Below, one piece after another: positions 36,889 through 45,591 of a DNA stretch of 64,000 nucleotides. Positions within the stretch are counted from its first letter, which is position 1; the number at the start of each line of letters is the position of its first letter. The DNA comes from Smithella sp. M82 (GTDB lineage: Bacteria > Desulfobacterota > Syntrophia > Syntrophales > Smithellaceae): contig MAEO01000208.1 of NCBI GenBank assembly GCA_001683985.1, positions 1 through 64,000 of the forward strand. The letters run 5' to 3'. Made by a program: the position numbers and the translations under genes. The notes beneath the pieces are model-generated. The model did not search any database and was not told the DNA's origin. It saw nothing but the letters and a program-made list of their open reading frames with translations.

Positions 36889-37980
36889 TTATATAATTCC
36901 CGGAATGTTCAGATTAAAAGATTTTCCCGATTTTATAGTTAAGGAAATCTTGCCTCTTGGTTGACCGGTCAGTGATTTTACAATTAAATTTGCGTGCGGG
37001 TAAAGAGTTTTTATTGCTGATATATTTGCGTTGTTCAAACCACGGAAACTGGAAGTATCACGGTTGGACACGACAAAAGAAAGTTCTTCGGTATCGGGAG
37101 CGACTTTTTCCAAAAATTTGATTGTGTGATTGTAAAAAACAGAAGATAGGACAAGGTTGCCCAGTGCCGGATGAATCGGACCAGCCAGTACCGATCCGTC
37201 TTTTATCATTTCCGGAGTCAAATGCAGGCCCATTCTGATGATGCGGATTCCTGCCATGGATAACTTTTCCCAGGCCATACGGCATAATTCAACAGCTTCG
37301 GAAAGTTCCAGCGGTTTGTATTCCCCTCTCCGGAATTCTTTAGCAAGAGCGGTGCCGCTTAATACAACAACCGGATGAATCCTTACGGTATCAGGTTTGA
37401 GTTCGATTGTCTTATCAAGGGAGTAAATAAAACCTTCTTTTGTGTCTTTGGGCAAACCGGCCATGAGATGCAAACCGGTTTGGAATCCGTTGTTCTTTAA
37501 GATAGTCAAAGCCTTGATTATTGAATCAGCGTTATGGCCTCTTTGAGCAGAAAACAGCACTTCATCGACAAAAGACTGAGCTCCTATTTCTACTGTCGTG
37601 ACGTTATATTTTTTCAACAGTGACACGTTAGCTGCCGAAATATAATCTGGTCTGGTTGAAATTCTCAAGGAATTAACGATTCCTTTTTGAATAAAAGAAT
37701 ATGCCCAGGAAAGAAGATCCTCTTGGTAGAGAGGATCAATTCCCGTAAAGCTACCGCCGTAAAAGGCTATTTCTTTTTTTTTTGATTTATCTTTGTTCCA
37801 TGCCAAATGCGAGTTAATATACGTGTCGAAAAAATCTTTAGTTATTTTTTGTGGGAAGTTGCCGGCAGTAATTTCCTGATTACAGAAGATGCAGCGGTGA
37901 GGACATCCGCTGTTCATGATAAAAACAGGAATAATAAAAGGATTGTTGTTGGTTTTAGATTCATGACTGATTTTCTTCAT
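36889..37980 (-). CDS. Elp3/YhcC-like radical SAM protein
   Basis: About 363 residues. The cluster motif is CPHRCIFC (CX3CX2C) near residue 30 from the ATG at 37980. It is followed by IAFYGGSFTGID, a glycine-rich SAM-binding segment, and GLHLMAGLP, both typical of the Elp3/YhcC-like group (COG1243/COG1242 type). The acetyltransferase domain of true Elp3 is absent. Function is not established; relatives act on tRNA or are uncharacterised. The start at 37980 overlaps rnc by 20 bp; an upstream in-frame ATG at 38025 would overlap by 65 bp and adds a lysine-rich stretch. It is sandwiched between rnc and era. Confidence 0.8.
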   Translation of the reverse strand: MKKISHESKTNNNPFIIPVFIMNSGCPHRCIFCNQEITAGNFPQKITKDFFDTYINSHLAWNKDKSKKKEIAFYGGSFTGIDPLYQEDLLSWAYSFIQKGIVNSLRISTRPDYISAANVSLLKKYNVTTVEIGAQSFVDEVLFSAQRGHNADSIIKALTILKNNGFQTGLHLMAGLPKDTKEGFIYSLDKTIELKPDTVRIHPVVVLSGTALAKEFRRGEYKPLELSEAVELCRMAWEKLSMAGIRIIRMGLHLTPEMIKDGSVLAGPIHPALGNLVLSSVFYNHTIKFLEKVAPDTEELSFVVSNRDTSSFRGLNNANISAIKTLYPHANLIVKSLTGQPRGKISLTIKSGKSFNLNIPGII

Positions 37981-38680
37981 TTTGCAGTATTTCCCAAGCT
38001 TTTTGGGCGGCTTGTTTTTCGGCATCTTTCTTGCTTTTGCCGGCGCCGGTTTCCGTTAGTTTGTTCACAATAACTACTTTTACTTCAAATTTTTTATTAT
38101 GATCCGGTCCTGTAGAACCTGTAACCATATAAAGCGGGGTTGTTTTATACTTTTTCTGACAGAACTCCTGCAGGGCAGTTTTATAGTCGAAATATTCGGA
38201 ACAGGAAATGTCATCTTTCAATAACGGCTCAATTAATCTTGTTACAATGGTTTTTACGTTGTTAAAGTCGGAATCAAGATATACTGCAGCAATAACTGCT
38301 TCGAAAGCGTTAGCTAAAAAAGAATCCTTGGTGCGGCTGCCCGAGCTTTCTTCGCCGTGACCCAGTAAAAGACAGTTGCCAATTTGTAAGTTACGTGCCA
38401 GTTCGGCCAACTGTTTCTCGTTTACCAGTGCGGCACGAATTTGGGTAAGTGTGCCCTCCGGATAAGTAAGGTATTTCTTAATAATCAGATCACTGACACA
38501 AGCGCCCAAAACAGAATCACCCAAAAATTCAAATCTTTCATTATCGGAAAGATCCTGTAGCTTATTTTCATTGACATAGGAACGGTGAGTAAGAGCAGTA
38601 GAAAGAAGATTGATTTCTCGAAAACGATAAGCGAGTTTTTCTTCCAAATCGTATAAAGTTCTGAGCCTGCTTTGATCCAT
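37961..38680 (-). CDS. rnc: Ribonuclease III
   Basis: A 239-residue dsRNA endonuclease for rRNA and mRNA processing. The signature NERFEFLGDSVLG lies near residue 47, and the second acidic patch is ANAFEAVIAAVYLD. The C-terminal double-stranded RNA-binding domain (~160-235) includes GSTGPDHNKKFEVKVV and AGKSKKDAEKQAAQKAW. Complete and of normal length. It is the first gene of the rnc-radical SAM-era-der unit. It may also act in processing structured RNAs such as the CRISPR transcript, though Cas12a processes its own. Confidence 0.95.
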   Translation of the reverse strand: MDQSRLRTLYDLEEKLAYRFREINLLSTALTHRSYVNENKLQDLSDNERFEFLGDSVLGACVSDLIIKKYLTYPEGTLTQIRAALVNEKQLAELARNLQIGNCLLLGHGEESSGSRTKDSFLANAFEAVIAAVYLDSDFNNVKTIVTRLIEPLLKDDISCSEYFDYKTALQEFCQKKYKTTPLYMVTGSTGPDHNKKFEVKVVIVNKLTETGAGKSKKDAEKQAAQKAWEILQNEENQS

Positions 38681-38937
38681 TGACGATTTTTCCTTTTATC
38701 TAAATCCGTTAAATGATCTTCTATTTATGTAAAATTATAGATCATGTCAGATTTTTAATTATTTTAATGCGATATTTGACATTTGATTTAAAGAGTAAAC
38801 AAAATACCACTGTTTATATAAATACGAAAAAACATGCAGATAAGCAACATGTAAATTCTGCATAATAAATAATAATGGATTTCGCAATAAAATTACGATA
38901 AATTGTACAACAAAACAAATACAAAGGAGACCTTATA
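38681..38937. other. Intergenic region, divergent
   Basis: AT-rich sequence between the divergent rnc operon and the small membrane protein. It should hold both promoters. No hairpin, repeat or small gene was recognised. Confidence 0.4.
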
Positions 38938-39279
38938 ATGGATGCAGTTACGGGATATATATCTGCGCACCCGGGAGCGCTCGTAATGATTGTTGTTTTT
39001 ATCATTATAGTAATGCTGCATTTTATTTTTAAAAGCTTCTTTAAATTAGCCCTGATCCTTCTAATAATTTTATTGGCTGTGTCCGGTTATTACTATTTGA
39101 AAGATCCGGATAAAATGCCGGAGAAAATTAACCAATCAATAAACATGCTGAAATCCGGCATGAGTGAAATAGTAAATAAAAGTAAGGGCTTTTTTAAAGA
39201 CAGTAAGGAGTTGTATAAAGAAGGTAAAGAAGTTCCGGGTGATTTCAATAAAATGCTTAAAGAGTCAGAGCAAAAATAA
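38938..39279 (+). CDS. Small membrane protein, unknown function
   Basis: 113 residues. Two adjacent hydrophobic helices (about 14-32 VMIVVFIIIVMLHFIF and 35-52 LALILLIILLAVSGYYYL) are followed by a charged helical tail: KINQSINMLKSGMSEIVNKSKGFFKDSKELYKEGKE. It is probably inner-membrane with a cytoplasmic or periplasmic amphipathic tail. No family was recognised. AAAGGAGA before the ATG makes expression likely. It is a single gene with no informative neighbours. Confidence 0.7.
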   Translation: MDAVTGYISAHPGALVMIVVFIIIVMLHFIFKSFFKLALILLIILLAVSGYYYLKDPDKMPEKINQSINMLKSGMSEIVNKSKGFFKDSKELYKEGKEVPGDFNKMLKESEQK

Positions 39280-39383
39280 AGAGTCTGTAATGTATCCTGT
39301 AATTCAATCCGATTCTCTGGAACTCGCCCGGGATGATATTGAAGCTCTCAAAAAACTTTACAAATTTCATTAACCGGGAAAAA

Positions 39384-39794
39384 TTAAAAAAGATTTATTT
39401 CCATGGCGCGAACGGGACAGGCCGAGACGCAAAGTTCGCAGCCATTGCATTTTTCGGCATCAAATAAGACTTTAAAAGATTCTTTTTCAAAAGCCAGCGC
39501 TCCCGTGGGACAAAAAGCGGTGCAGGCGCCACAGTGAACGCATTTATCAACGTTTTGGCTTACGCTTTTGGACAGAGGCTCTACTTTAAGCCCCATTTCT
39601 TTTAAAAAACGAATTCCCTGATCAAAATTTTCCTTTAAACCGCTGAGTTCCAGAACTATAACGCCTTCGCGGCGTGGAAAAATCCTTGCTTTTAAAATAT
39701 TAAACACCAGATCATATTGCTTAACGAGATGATAAATTACAGGCTGTTGAACTATGTCCGGAGTGTAGCGGATAATAATTTTTTTCGAATACAT
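39384..39794 (-). CDS. NIL domain plus 2[4Fe-4S] ferredoxin protein
   Basis: 136 residues. Residues ~1-75 form a NIL domain, the ferredoxin-like fold also found on MetN-type ABC proteins, with the motif RIFPRREGVIVLELSG. Residues ~80-135 carry two clusters, CVHCGACTAFCPTGAL and CNGCELCVSACPVRAM, each a classic CX2CX2CX3CP set. NIL-ferredoxins occur in sulfate reducers, syntrophs and methanogens, where they are linked to homocysteine or sulfur-transfer chemistry. No such partner gene is next to it here. Cytoplasmic. The start has no strong ribosome-binding site. Confidence 0.88.
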   Translation of the reverse strand: MYSKKIIIRYTPDIVQQPVIYHLVKQYDLVFNILKARIFPRREGVIVLELSGLKENFDQGIRFLKEMGLKVEPLSKSVSQNVDKCVHCGACTAFCPTGALAFEKESFKVLFDAEKCNGCELCVSACPVRAMEINLF

Positions 39795-39901
39795 AATATT
39801 ATCAGTCTGATGGAATTCGCGTAAAAGACTAAAATATCAGGCAAGGATTGTCAAGGTAATTTAAGGCGAACTGCCGTTGTCGTTAAAAAATATCTTGTTT
39901 A

Positions 39902-40384
39902 TCAAGTGTCCGTAAGAAGTTTTTTCCAATCAAGGACCGGAAAAATTTTATGTAGAGAATGATCATCCTCTACCAGATGATATTCAAGATTGCTGAAATA
40001 TTTGGCGGCAATTTGTTTCACATTGTGAGGATTGATGACATCATCATCGGAACCATGATATAAAATGACAGGAATCATTAATTGCTTACAAATACCGGAC
40101 TTGAATTCGGGAAGATTTAAAGCCGGTGCCAGCAATATCAATTTTTTTACCTTGCTTTCATTTTCCATGGCATAGCGTACTGCCATTAACCCTCCGTAAC
40201 TTGAACCTACTATTATGAGGTCATTTTCCCCGGCAAGAATTCCATTGAGTTTGTTCATGCGCGCAATAAAGTCTCCCGTATAATCTTCGATAATCATTTG
40301 CGGAAAATTATGAGAAAAAAATTGTCCTTTGTCGCCCTGTGCTGTGCTTTCCAAACCGTGAATAAAAACCAGAGTATCTCCCAT
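39902..40384 (-). CDS. Small alpha/beta hydrolase (YqiA/esterase-like)
   Basis: A 160-residue minimal hydrolase. It starts MGDTLVFIHGLESTAQGDKGQFF. It has the nucleophile elbow VGSSYGGLMA (Ser near 63), the acid in HGSDDDVINPHN and the His in EDDHSLHK. The compact length without a lid fits the YqiA/UPF0227-like esterases. Substrate unknown. It is divergent from the DUF1015 gene with a short gap. Confidence 0.82.
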   Translation of the reverse strand: MGDTLVFIHGLESTAQGDKGQFFSHNFPQMIIEDYTGDFIARMNKLNGILAGENDLIIVGSSYGGLMAVRYAMENESKVKKLILLAPALNLPEFKSGICKQLMIPVILYHGSDDDVINPHNVKQIAAKYFSNLEYHLVEDDHSLHKIFPVLDWKKLLTDT

Positions 40385-40476
40385 AGGTTCTTCCTTTTTA
40401 TCAATTTTATATTGTGTAGATTATGACAGTATGTTATCAGTTCCACAACAAAAGTAAACAAGAGAGTTTATTAATT

Positions 40477-41718
40477 ATGGCAATAGTTATACCTTTTAAA
40501 GCGGTACGACCGCAACAAAAATACGTTTCTCAGGTAGCAGCTCTTCCTTATGATGTTATGACCAGGAAAGAAGGTCAAAAAATTGTTGCCGGGAACGCTT
40601 TGAGTTTCCTGCACGTGGAAAAATCGGAGATAGATGTGCCCGATGGAACGATAAGTAATCATGAAATTATATACCAGACAGCGAAACGCAATTTTATCCA
40701 AATGTTGGAAAAGGGTGTTTTTATACAGGATGAATCACCTTGTTTTTATATTTACAGGCAGAAAATGGGTTCTCAGGTACAAACAGGAATAGTAGGGTTG
40801 ATGAGCGCATCCGAATATGATGCGGGAAAGATAAAAAAACATGAATTGACCAGAAAAGATAAGGAAGAAGATCGCATCAGGCATGTCGCTACGGTCAACG
40901 CGCAAACAGGCCCTGTGTTTATAAGCTATCGGGAACGCAAGAATTTGAATACGATTGTAGATGAAATAACGTCAAGTCATCCGGAATATGATTTCGCTGC
41001 CGAAGACGGCGTTCAACATACGGTTTGGATTGTAAACGACGCAAAACAAATCGAAGAAATCAGCAAAGAATTTTCTGAGGTCGAATCTCTTTATATTGCC
41101 GATGGGCATCATCGTGCCGCCGCCGCCGCTACGATTGCCAGAGTAAGACGTTCCAAGGATAAATCCGTTGTTTCTGTGAAAGAATATGAATCTGTACTGG
41201 CGGTATTTTTTCCTCACACACAACTTAAGGTTATGGATTATAATCGTGCAGTCAAAGACTTAAACGGTCTGACATCGGAAAAGTTTATTGAAAAAATCAG
41301 CGCTTTTTTTACAGTTACAGAAAACTTTACAGCCCGGTCGCCACAAAAACTTCATGATTTGGGGATGTATCTGGAAGGGAAGTGGTATAAGATAACAGTT
41401 AAAAAAGGTGTTTATAACGAAAATGATCCGGTAGCTAGTCTGGATGCAGCCATATTGCAGGAGCATTTGCTTTTTCCTGTCTTGGGTATTAAAGATCCGC
41501 GAATAGACGATCGCATAAAATTTATCGGCGGTATAAGAGGGATGGATGAACTGGAAAAACTCGTCAACAAGGATGGGTTTGCCGTGGCATTTTCTCTCCA
41601 TCCCACGACCATGGAACAGATAATAAAAGTTGCCGATGCCGGAGCAATAATGCCGCCAAAGTCAACCTGGTTTGAACCGAAACTGCGCAGCGGTATTTTT
41701 GTCCATAAACTGGATTAA
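40477..41718 (+). CDS. DUF1015 family protein
   Basis: About 413 residues. The start MAIVIPFKAVRPQQKYVSQVAALPYDVM is the normal N-terminus of this family (PFKA.RP......V...PYDV). YIADGHHRAAAA near residue 205 is its most conserved motif, and VGLMSASEYDAGKIKKHELTRKDKEEDR is also characteristic. It ends with MPPKSTWFEPKLRSGIFVH, conserved in the family. Function unknown; the His-rich motif suggests a phosphotransfer or metal site. An in-frame ATG at 40423 adds 18 residues unlike the family and is rejected. Transcribed alone. Confidence 0.88.
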   Translation: MAIVIPFKAVRPQQKYVSQVAALPYDVMTRKEGQKIVAGNALSFLHVEKSEIDVPDGTISNHEIIYQTAKRNFIQMLEKGVFIQDESPCFYIYRQKMGSQVQTGIVGLMSASEYDAGKIKKHELTRKDKEEDRIRHVATVNAQTGPVFISYRERKNLNTIVDEITSSHPEYDFAAEDGVQHTVWIVNDAKQIEEISKEFSEVESLYIADGHHRAAAAATIARVRRSKDKSVVSVKEYESVLAVFFPHTQLKVMDYNRAVKDLNGLTSEKFIEKISAFFTVTENFTARSPQKLHDLGMYLEGKWYKITVKKGVYNENDPVASLDAAILQEHLLFPVLGIKDPRIDDRIKFIGGIRGMDELEKLVNKDGFAVAFSLHPTTMEQIIKVADAGAIMPPKSTWFEPKLRSGIFVHKLD

Positions 41719-41895
41719 TCCTACTCAGACATTTATCTGTATATACGTGAAATTATTGGTAATTTTTCAATATCCGTTAAAGAGTGGTTTCAGGCTAATA
41801 TTGCTGTAATATCAAGTAGTTGTGCAAAAGCAGGGCGATTTATCTGTCGGAGTAGTATTAAAAGATTGTTTTGTTTAGAATGCGACTTGGTAATT

Positions 41896-42648
41896 ATGGA
41901 AGAAGAGACTCTGGATACAATTCTCGATGGACGTTTAAGGGTTTTGCAGCCAAAACGAGGATACAGATTTTCTCTGGACTCGATTCTGCTTGCTCATTTT
42001 GTGTCTTTGAAATCACGCGCTCGTGTTATCGATATCGGGTGCGGCAGCGGAATTATCCTTTTAATTGTAGCAAAGCGTTTTCTTCAGGTAAATTTAACCG
42101 GTTTGGAAATTCAGAAAAATCTTGCAGTTCTTGCCGAAAAAAATACACGGATAAATAATCTGGATGATCGCGTTAAAATACTTTCCGGAGACGCGCGTAA
42201 TATAAGAAATATGTTTCCGGCGCGTTACTTTGGCACAGTAATCTTCAATCCTCCTTATCGGAAACTGAAGTCCGGCAGAATAAATCCTCATCCGGAAAAG
42301 GCTATTGCGCGACATGAAATAAAAGGTTCTTTGAAAGATTTTTTAACAGCGGCAAAGTATTTACTTAAGCCGGCGGGAATAGTTTTTACTATTTATCCGG
42401 CCAAACGATTAATTGAATTGGTCTGTGCTTTTCGGGATAGCGGCATTGAACCGAAAAGAATGAGACTGGTTTTTTCTGATAATTTTTCCGAAGCGGAATT
42501 TGTTCTGGTGGAAGGGACGGCCGGTGGTCGTGAAGAATTAAAAATAGAATCACCGCTTTTTATCTACGATAAAAACAAAAAATATACAAAAGAAACGGAA
42601 AATATCTTTACCGAACTTTCTTGTTTTCCATCTGACGGCGACGGCTGA
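41896..42648 (+). CDS. trmN6: tRNA1(Val) A37 N6-methyltransferase-like protein
   Basis: A ~250-residue class I SAM methyltransferase. It opens with ETLDTILDGRLRVLQPKRGYRFSLDSILLAHFV, typical of the TrmN6/YfiC family. The SAM motif is VIDIGCGSGIILL and the catalytic motif for N6-adenine methylation is NPPY. ISGDA-like (ILSGDARN) marks the acidic loop. Start choice is uncertain: 41896 gives the family N-terminus, while the frame reaches 41866. Its 3' end overlaps the convergent DciA gene by 41 bp. Whether it acts on tRNA-Val as in E. coli is inferred from the family. Confidence 0.85.
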   Translation: MEEETLDTILDGRLRVLQPKRGYRFSLDSILLAHFVSLKSRARVIDIGCGSGIILLIVAKRFLQVNLTGLEIQKNLAVLAEKNTRINNLDDRVKILSGDARNIRNMFPARYFGTVIFNPPYRKLKSGRINPHPEKAIARHEIKGSLKDFLTAAKYLLKPAGIVFTIYPAKRLIELVCAFRDSGIEPKRMRLVFSDNFSEAEFVLVEGTAGGREELKIESPLFIYDKNKKYTKETENIFTELSCFPSDGDG

Positions 42649-43105
42649 TTTCCAATAGCATAATACGTTCGAATATGGCTGCCAGTTCCCGGTCGGATAA
42701 AGCTTCGGTGCAGTCGGCTATCATTTTTTTGTCTCTTTCTTTCAGCGCTGATCTCCTTGTTGAAGAAATATTTTTTGCGGTTTCCAATTGTATTGGCGCG
42801 TAACCGACCGCAAAACGGATTTCTTTTACGATGTTTCTTTTTGCAAGCTCGTTTAATTTATTGCGAATTTCTTCTTTCATGAAGTGAAGTTGCTGTACCC
42901 AAACAGAGGAAACTGTTTTAATAAATAACGTGCCGCCGCGAAAACAATCAGGTTGTGTTTTTGAGGCAATTTGCGGTCCCACAGCTTTTGGCCAGAGTTT
43001 TAACAGGGCATTTTCTTCAATTTTTGAATTCATGCCTTTTTTCTTTAAAACAGAAGATAATACTTCGCCAATTGATTGCAATTTGTTTTGTTTTTTTCTG
43101 CGCAT
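42608..43105 (-). CDS. DUF721/DciA-like protein
   Basis: 165 residues. The DUF721 core is at residues ~8-100: IGEVLSSVLKKKGM, LWPKAVGPQIASKTQPDCFRGGTLFIKTVSSVWVQQLHFMKEEIRNKLNE. DciA proteins load the replicative helicase in bacteria lacking DnaC. A charged C-terminal extension follows, ending RRRQMENKKVR. The family match is clear; a helicase-loading role is inferred from the family. The 3' ends of this gene and the methyltransferase overlap, so each coding end lies within the other's antisense. Confidence 0.82.
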   Translation of the reverse strand: MRRKKQNKLQSIGEVLSSVLKKKGMNSKIEENALLKLWPKAVGPQIASKTQPDCFRGGTLFIKTVSSVWVQQLHFMKEEIRNKLNELAKRNIVKEIRFAVGYAPIQLETAKNISSTRRSALKERDKKMIADCTEALSDRELAAIFERIMLLEISRRRQMENKKVR

Positions 43106-43261
43106 TTTTATCTTTTGTCATAAATCAGATAATTGGTCAAGAAGCTGAAATAAATATTCATAAATCAAAATCCGATTCTAAATCAAAGATGATATCGAGG
43201 ATGCCAGGAAAATGCCCGGCGTACGCCGAGCCAGGCACGCTAAAGCAATTTAACTGATATA

Positions 43262-43298
43262 GAAAAGAAAAGCGGGGAGGTTTTGATGCCGCCCCGCC
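43262..43298 (-). terminator. Terminator of first acyl-CoA dehydrogenase gene
   Basis: On the minus strand a GCGGGGC...CTCCCCGC stem is followed by TTTTCTTTTC. It lies about 25-65 bases after the stop of the gene at 43327 and has the form of a rho-independent terminator. Confidence 0.8.
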
Positions 43299-43326
43299 AT
43301 CCAAGAGTTGCTGTTTTTAGGTATGT

Positions 43327-45201
43327 TTATTCACCGACAAAAGATTCAAGGGGAATGTTCATCGCACTCTGTTCATCTTTTTTCAGATTTTCCGTTTTGG
43401 CCGGAACTAATGCTGTAATGCGATTAATGAAGAATCTGGCGCCTTCAATTTTACCTCGATAGAAGGCTTTCTCCTTTTCAGTTGTTGAGGGATCAAAGAA
43501 TTTTTTAAGGGCTTCATTTGCCATTCTGAGATGCAGCCAGCCTACAAGGGCGTCACCCAGGCAGTTAAGATAATCGCAGGCGCCAATCAAAGGAACGAAT
43601 GGTGTTGTGCCGATCATCTTGGAGAAATCCTTGGCTGTTAATCCGCAGGCCGTCAAAGCGTCTTTGACTATGGCTGCTTCTCCTTTAAGGGCGTCGATCT
43701 TCTCGGCTTCGTCAATAGCATCTTTGGTTATATTTAGCAGATTGGTAAAGTAAGCGCCTTTTTTCATGCCCAGCTTGCGTCCCAAAAGGTCCAGAGCCTG
43801 GATACCATTGGTACCTTCATAAATTGCGTTGATTTTCTGATCTCTCATCATCTGTTCAACCGGATACTCGCGGCAGTAGCCGTAACCGCCGTAACTTTGC
43901 ACGGCCAGATCGCAACCGACCATGCCCATGTCTGTAGCGTAGGCTTTGACTATAGGGGTGAGAATTTCGATCATGCCTGCCCAATACTCTCTTTCTTTTT
44001 CCAATTCTTCTTTATTGGCGTTGGGGTCTAAAACCGCAGAGAACATCGCGTTGAACATATTGTCCATGCAGAAAAAGCAGAGCAGACACAGGGCGCGGAG
44101 ACCTTCTGAAATGGATTTCATTTTGAGCAACATTCTGCGGATATCGGGATGATCAATGATTGGCACTGAAGGAGCGTTTTCATCCTTCAAGGCCATAGCG
44201 ATGACGTTTTGTCCCTGAATTCTTTGTTTGCAATAATCGAGTGCATGAAGGTAAGACGCGCCTGCAAGCGCCGCGCCAATCAAACCGACGTTCTGACGCT
44301 CTTCGTTCATCATGTGAAACATAATCGGCATACCCTGGCCTTGTTTACCCATCAGATAACCGACACATTTGCCGTTGTCACCGAAATTAAGGGTACAGGT
44401 GGCGCTGCCGTGAATGCCCATCTTACTCTCAATGCCGCTGCAGTATATATCATTCGGTTCTCCGAGTTCGCCTTTTTCATTGAATCTGATTTTAGGAACC
44501 ATAAAAATGGAAATACCCTTGGTTCCTTTCGGATCGCCTTCAATTCTCGCCAGAACAGGATGAATGATGTTCGGGGTCAGATCCTGATCGCCTCCCGAAA
44601 TGAAACTCTTGGTTCCGACGATGGAAAAAGTTCCGTCAGGATTTCTTTTAGCGGTAGTCTTTAAAGCTCCGAGATCGGTGCCGGCGCCCGGTTCGGTCAG
44701 ACACATCGTGCCGGCCCATTCACCGGAATACATTTTCTGCAGGATGATATCACGCAGAGGATGCTGAAAAAAATCCTCCATCAGCCTTGCCGCGCCGTGA
44801 GTAACGCCGGGATACATCATAAAGGCCGGATTACAGGACAGCATCATACCGCCACAAGCCGCTGCTATCATTGCCGGGAATCCCTGACCGCCAACTTCCG
44901 GCTGATCGGCCATGGCTACGTAACCTGCTTCACAATAAAGTTTCCATAATCTCTTGTAAGCTTCCGGTGTTGTTACTTTGCCGTCTTTATACGTTGCTTC
45001 GACAGGTTTACGGTGAACTTCGTCAGGATAGGTAGGAGCAATTTCCTGCTCCGCAAATTTTGCAGCCTGATCCAGCGCCATGCTGCATGTATCGACATCA
45101 AAGTCCACATAACGGCCTTTACCCAGTAAGGTTTCTTTTATTTTAAATACTTCAAACAATTGGAATTTAACATCTCTTAAATCAAACCAAAGACTCGCCA
45201 T
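43327..45201 (-). CDS. Acyl-CoA dehydrogenase (large type), copy 1
   Basis: A 624-residue flavoprotein that oxidises acyl-CoA to enoyl-CoA and passes electrons to ETF. Motifs: GTMCLTEPGAGTDLGALKT and TFSIVGTKSFISGGD in the FAD/substrate region, and the active-site Glu in IYEGTNGIQALDLLGRKLG. The extra C-terminal helical domain makes it ~620 rather than ~380 residues, as in other large dehydrogenases common in syntrophs. It is closely similar along its length to the next gene upstream, so the two are tandem duplicates. AGGAGG precedes the start. A TetR-type palindrome (45368-45380) sits upstream and a terminator follows, so it can be its own unit. Confidence 0.92.
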   Translation of the reverse strand: MASLWFDLRDVKFQLFEVFKIKETLLGKGRYVDFDVDTCSMALDQAAKFAEQEIAPTYPDEVHRKPVEATYKDGKVTTPEAYKRLWKLYCEAGYVAMADQPEVGGQGFPAMIAAACGGMMLSCNPAFMMYPGVTHGAARLMEDFFQHPLRDIILQKMYSGEWAGTMCLTEPGAGTDLGALKTTAKRNPDGTFSIVGTKSFISGGDQDLTPNIIHPVLARIEGDPKGTKGISIFMVPKIRFNEKGELGEPNDIYCSGIESKMGIHGSATCTLNFGDNGKCVGYLMGKQGQGMPIMFHMMNEERQNVGLIGAALAGASYLHALDYCKQRIQGQNVIAMALKDENAPSVPIIDHPDIRRMLLKMKSISEGLRALCLLCFFCMDNMFNAMFSAVLDPNANKEELEKEREYWAGMIEILTPIVKAYATDMGMVGCDLAVQSYGGYGYCREYPVEQMMRDQKINAIYEGTNGIQALDLLGRKLGMKKGAYFTNLLNITKDAIDEAEKIDALKGEAAIVKDALTACGLTAKDFSKMIGTTPFVPLIGACDYLNCLGDALVGWLHLRMANEALKKFFDPSTTEKEKAFYRGKIEGARFFINRITALVPAKTENLKKDEQSAMNIPLESFVGE

Positions 45202-45367
45202 ATACTCCTCCTCACTATTATATTAGCTGTATTTTGCCCGATTATGACCGAGCGTCAATCCTTATACAGATTATCTTTCCTCTGTCAATATATTTGCGAT
45301 AATATTAGAAAAAAATATTTACCCCATATTCTTTTGTCGCCTTAAGTCTATAAAATGATAGTATAAG

Positions 45368-45380
45368 TGACTGGAGGTCA
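45368..45380. promoter_or_regulatory. TetR-type palindrome upstream of acyl-CoA dehydrogenase copy 1
   Basis: TGACTGGAGGTCA, with flanking AG...TT as at 47621 and 47778, lies about 170 bp before the start of the gene at 45201. It matches the tetR operator 13-mer TGACTGTTGGTCA in ten of thirteen positions. No clear -35/-10 pair is assigned. Confidence 0.5.
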
Positions 45381-45531
45381 TTATCGAATTGGCCGGGGAG
45401 CCATAAGGTGGAATACAGGGGAGAATCGGGATTCATTCTACCACGGCGCTACGCGCCTGGTATAGTTCGCCTTACGCTTCAAACTTCGTTGCACTCGTTT
45501 TCAACTTGGCTCACTATCAGCAAGTCTCATT

Positions 45532-45567
45532 AAAAAAGGCGGGGAGGTTTTAAAAAGCCTCCCCGCC
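45532..45567 (-). terminator. Terminator of second acyl-CoA dehydrogenase gene
   Basis: A perfect 10-bp stem GGCGGGGAGG/CCTCCCCGCC encloses TTTTAAAAAG. On the minus strand it is followed by TTTTTT. It lies about 25 bases after the stop at 45592, so it ends that transcript before copy 1 begins. Confidence 0.88.
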
Positions 45568-45591
45568 CAAAGTTTTTCTTTCTAAGAATAC

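Noticed and set aside
39290-39373. 27-codon frame MYPVIQSDSLELARDD-like between the small membrane protein and the NIL ferredoxin
   Set aside because: Looks coding-like but is too short to support; no ribosome-binding site and no family match.
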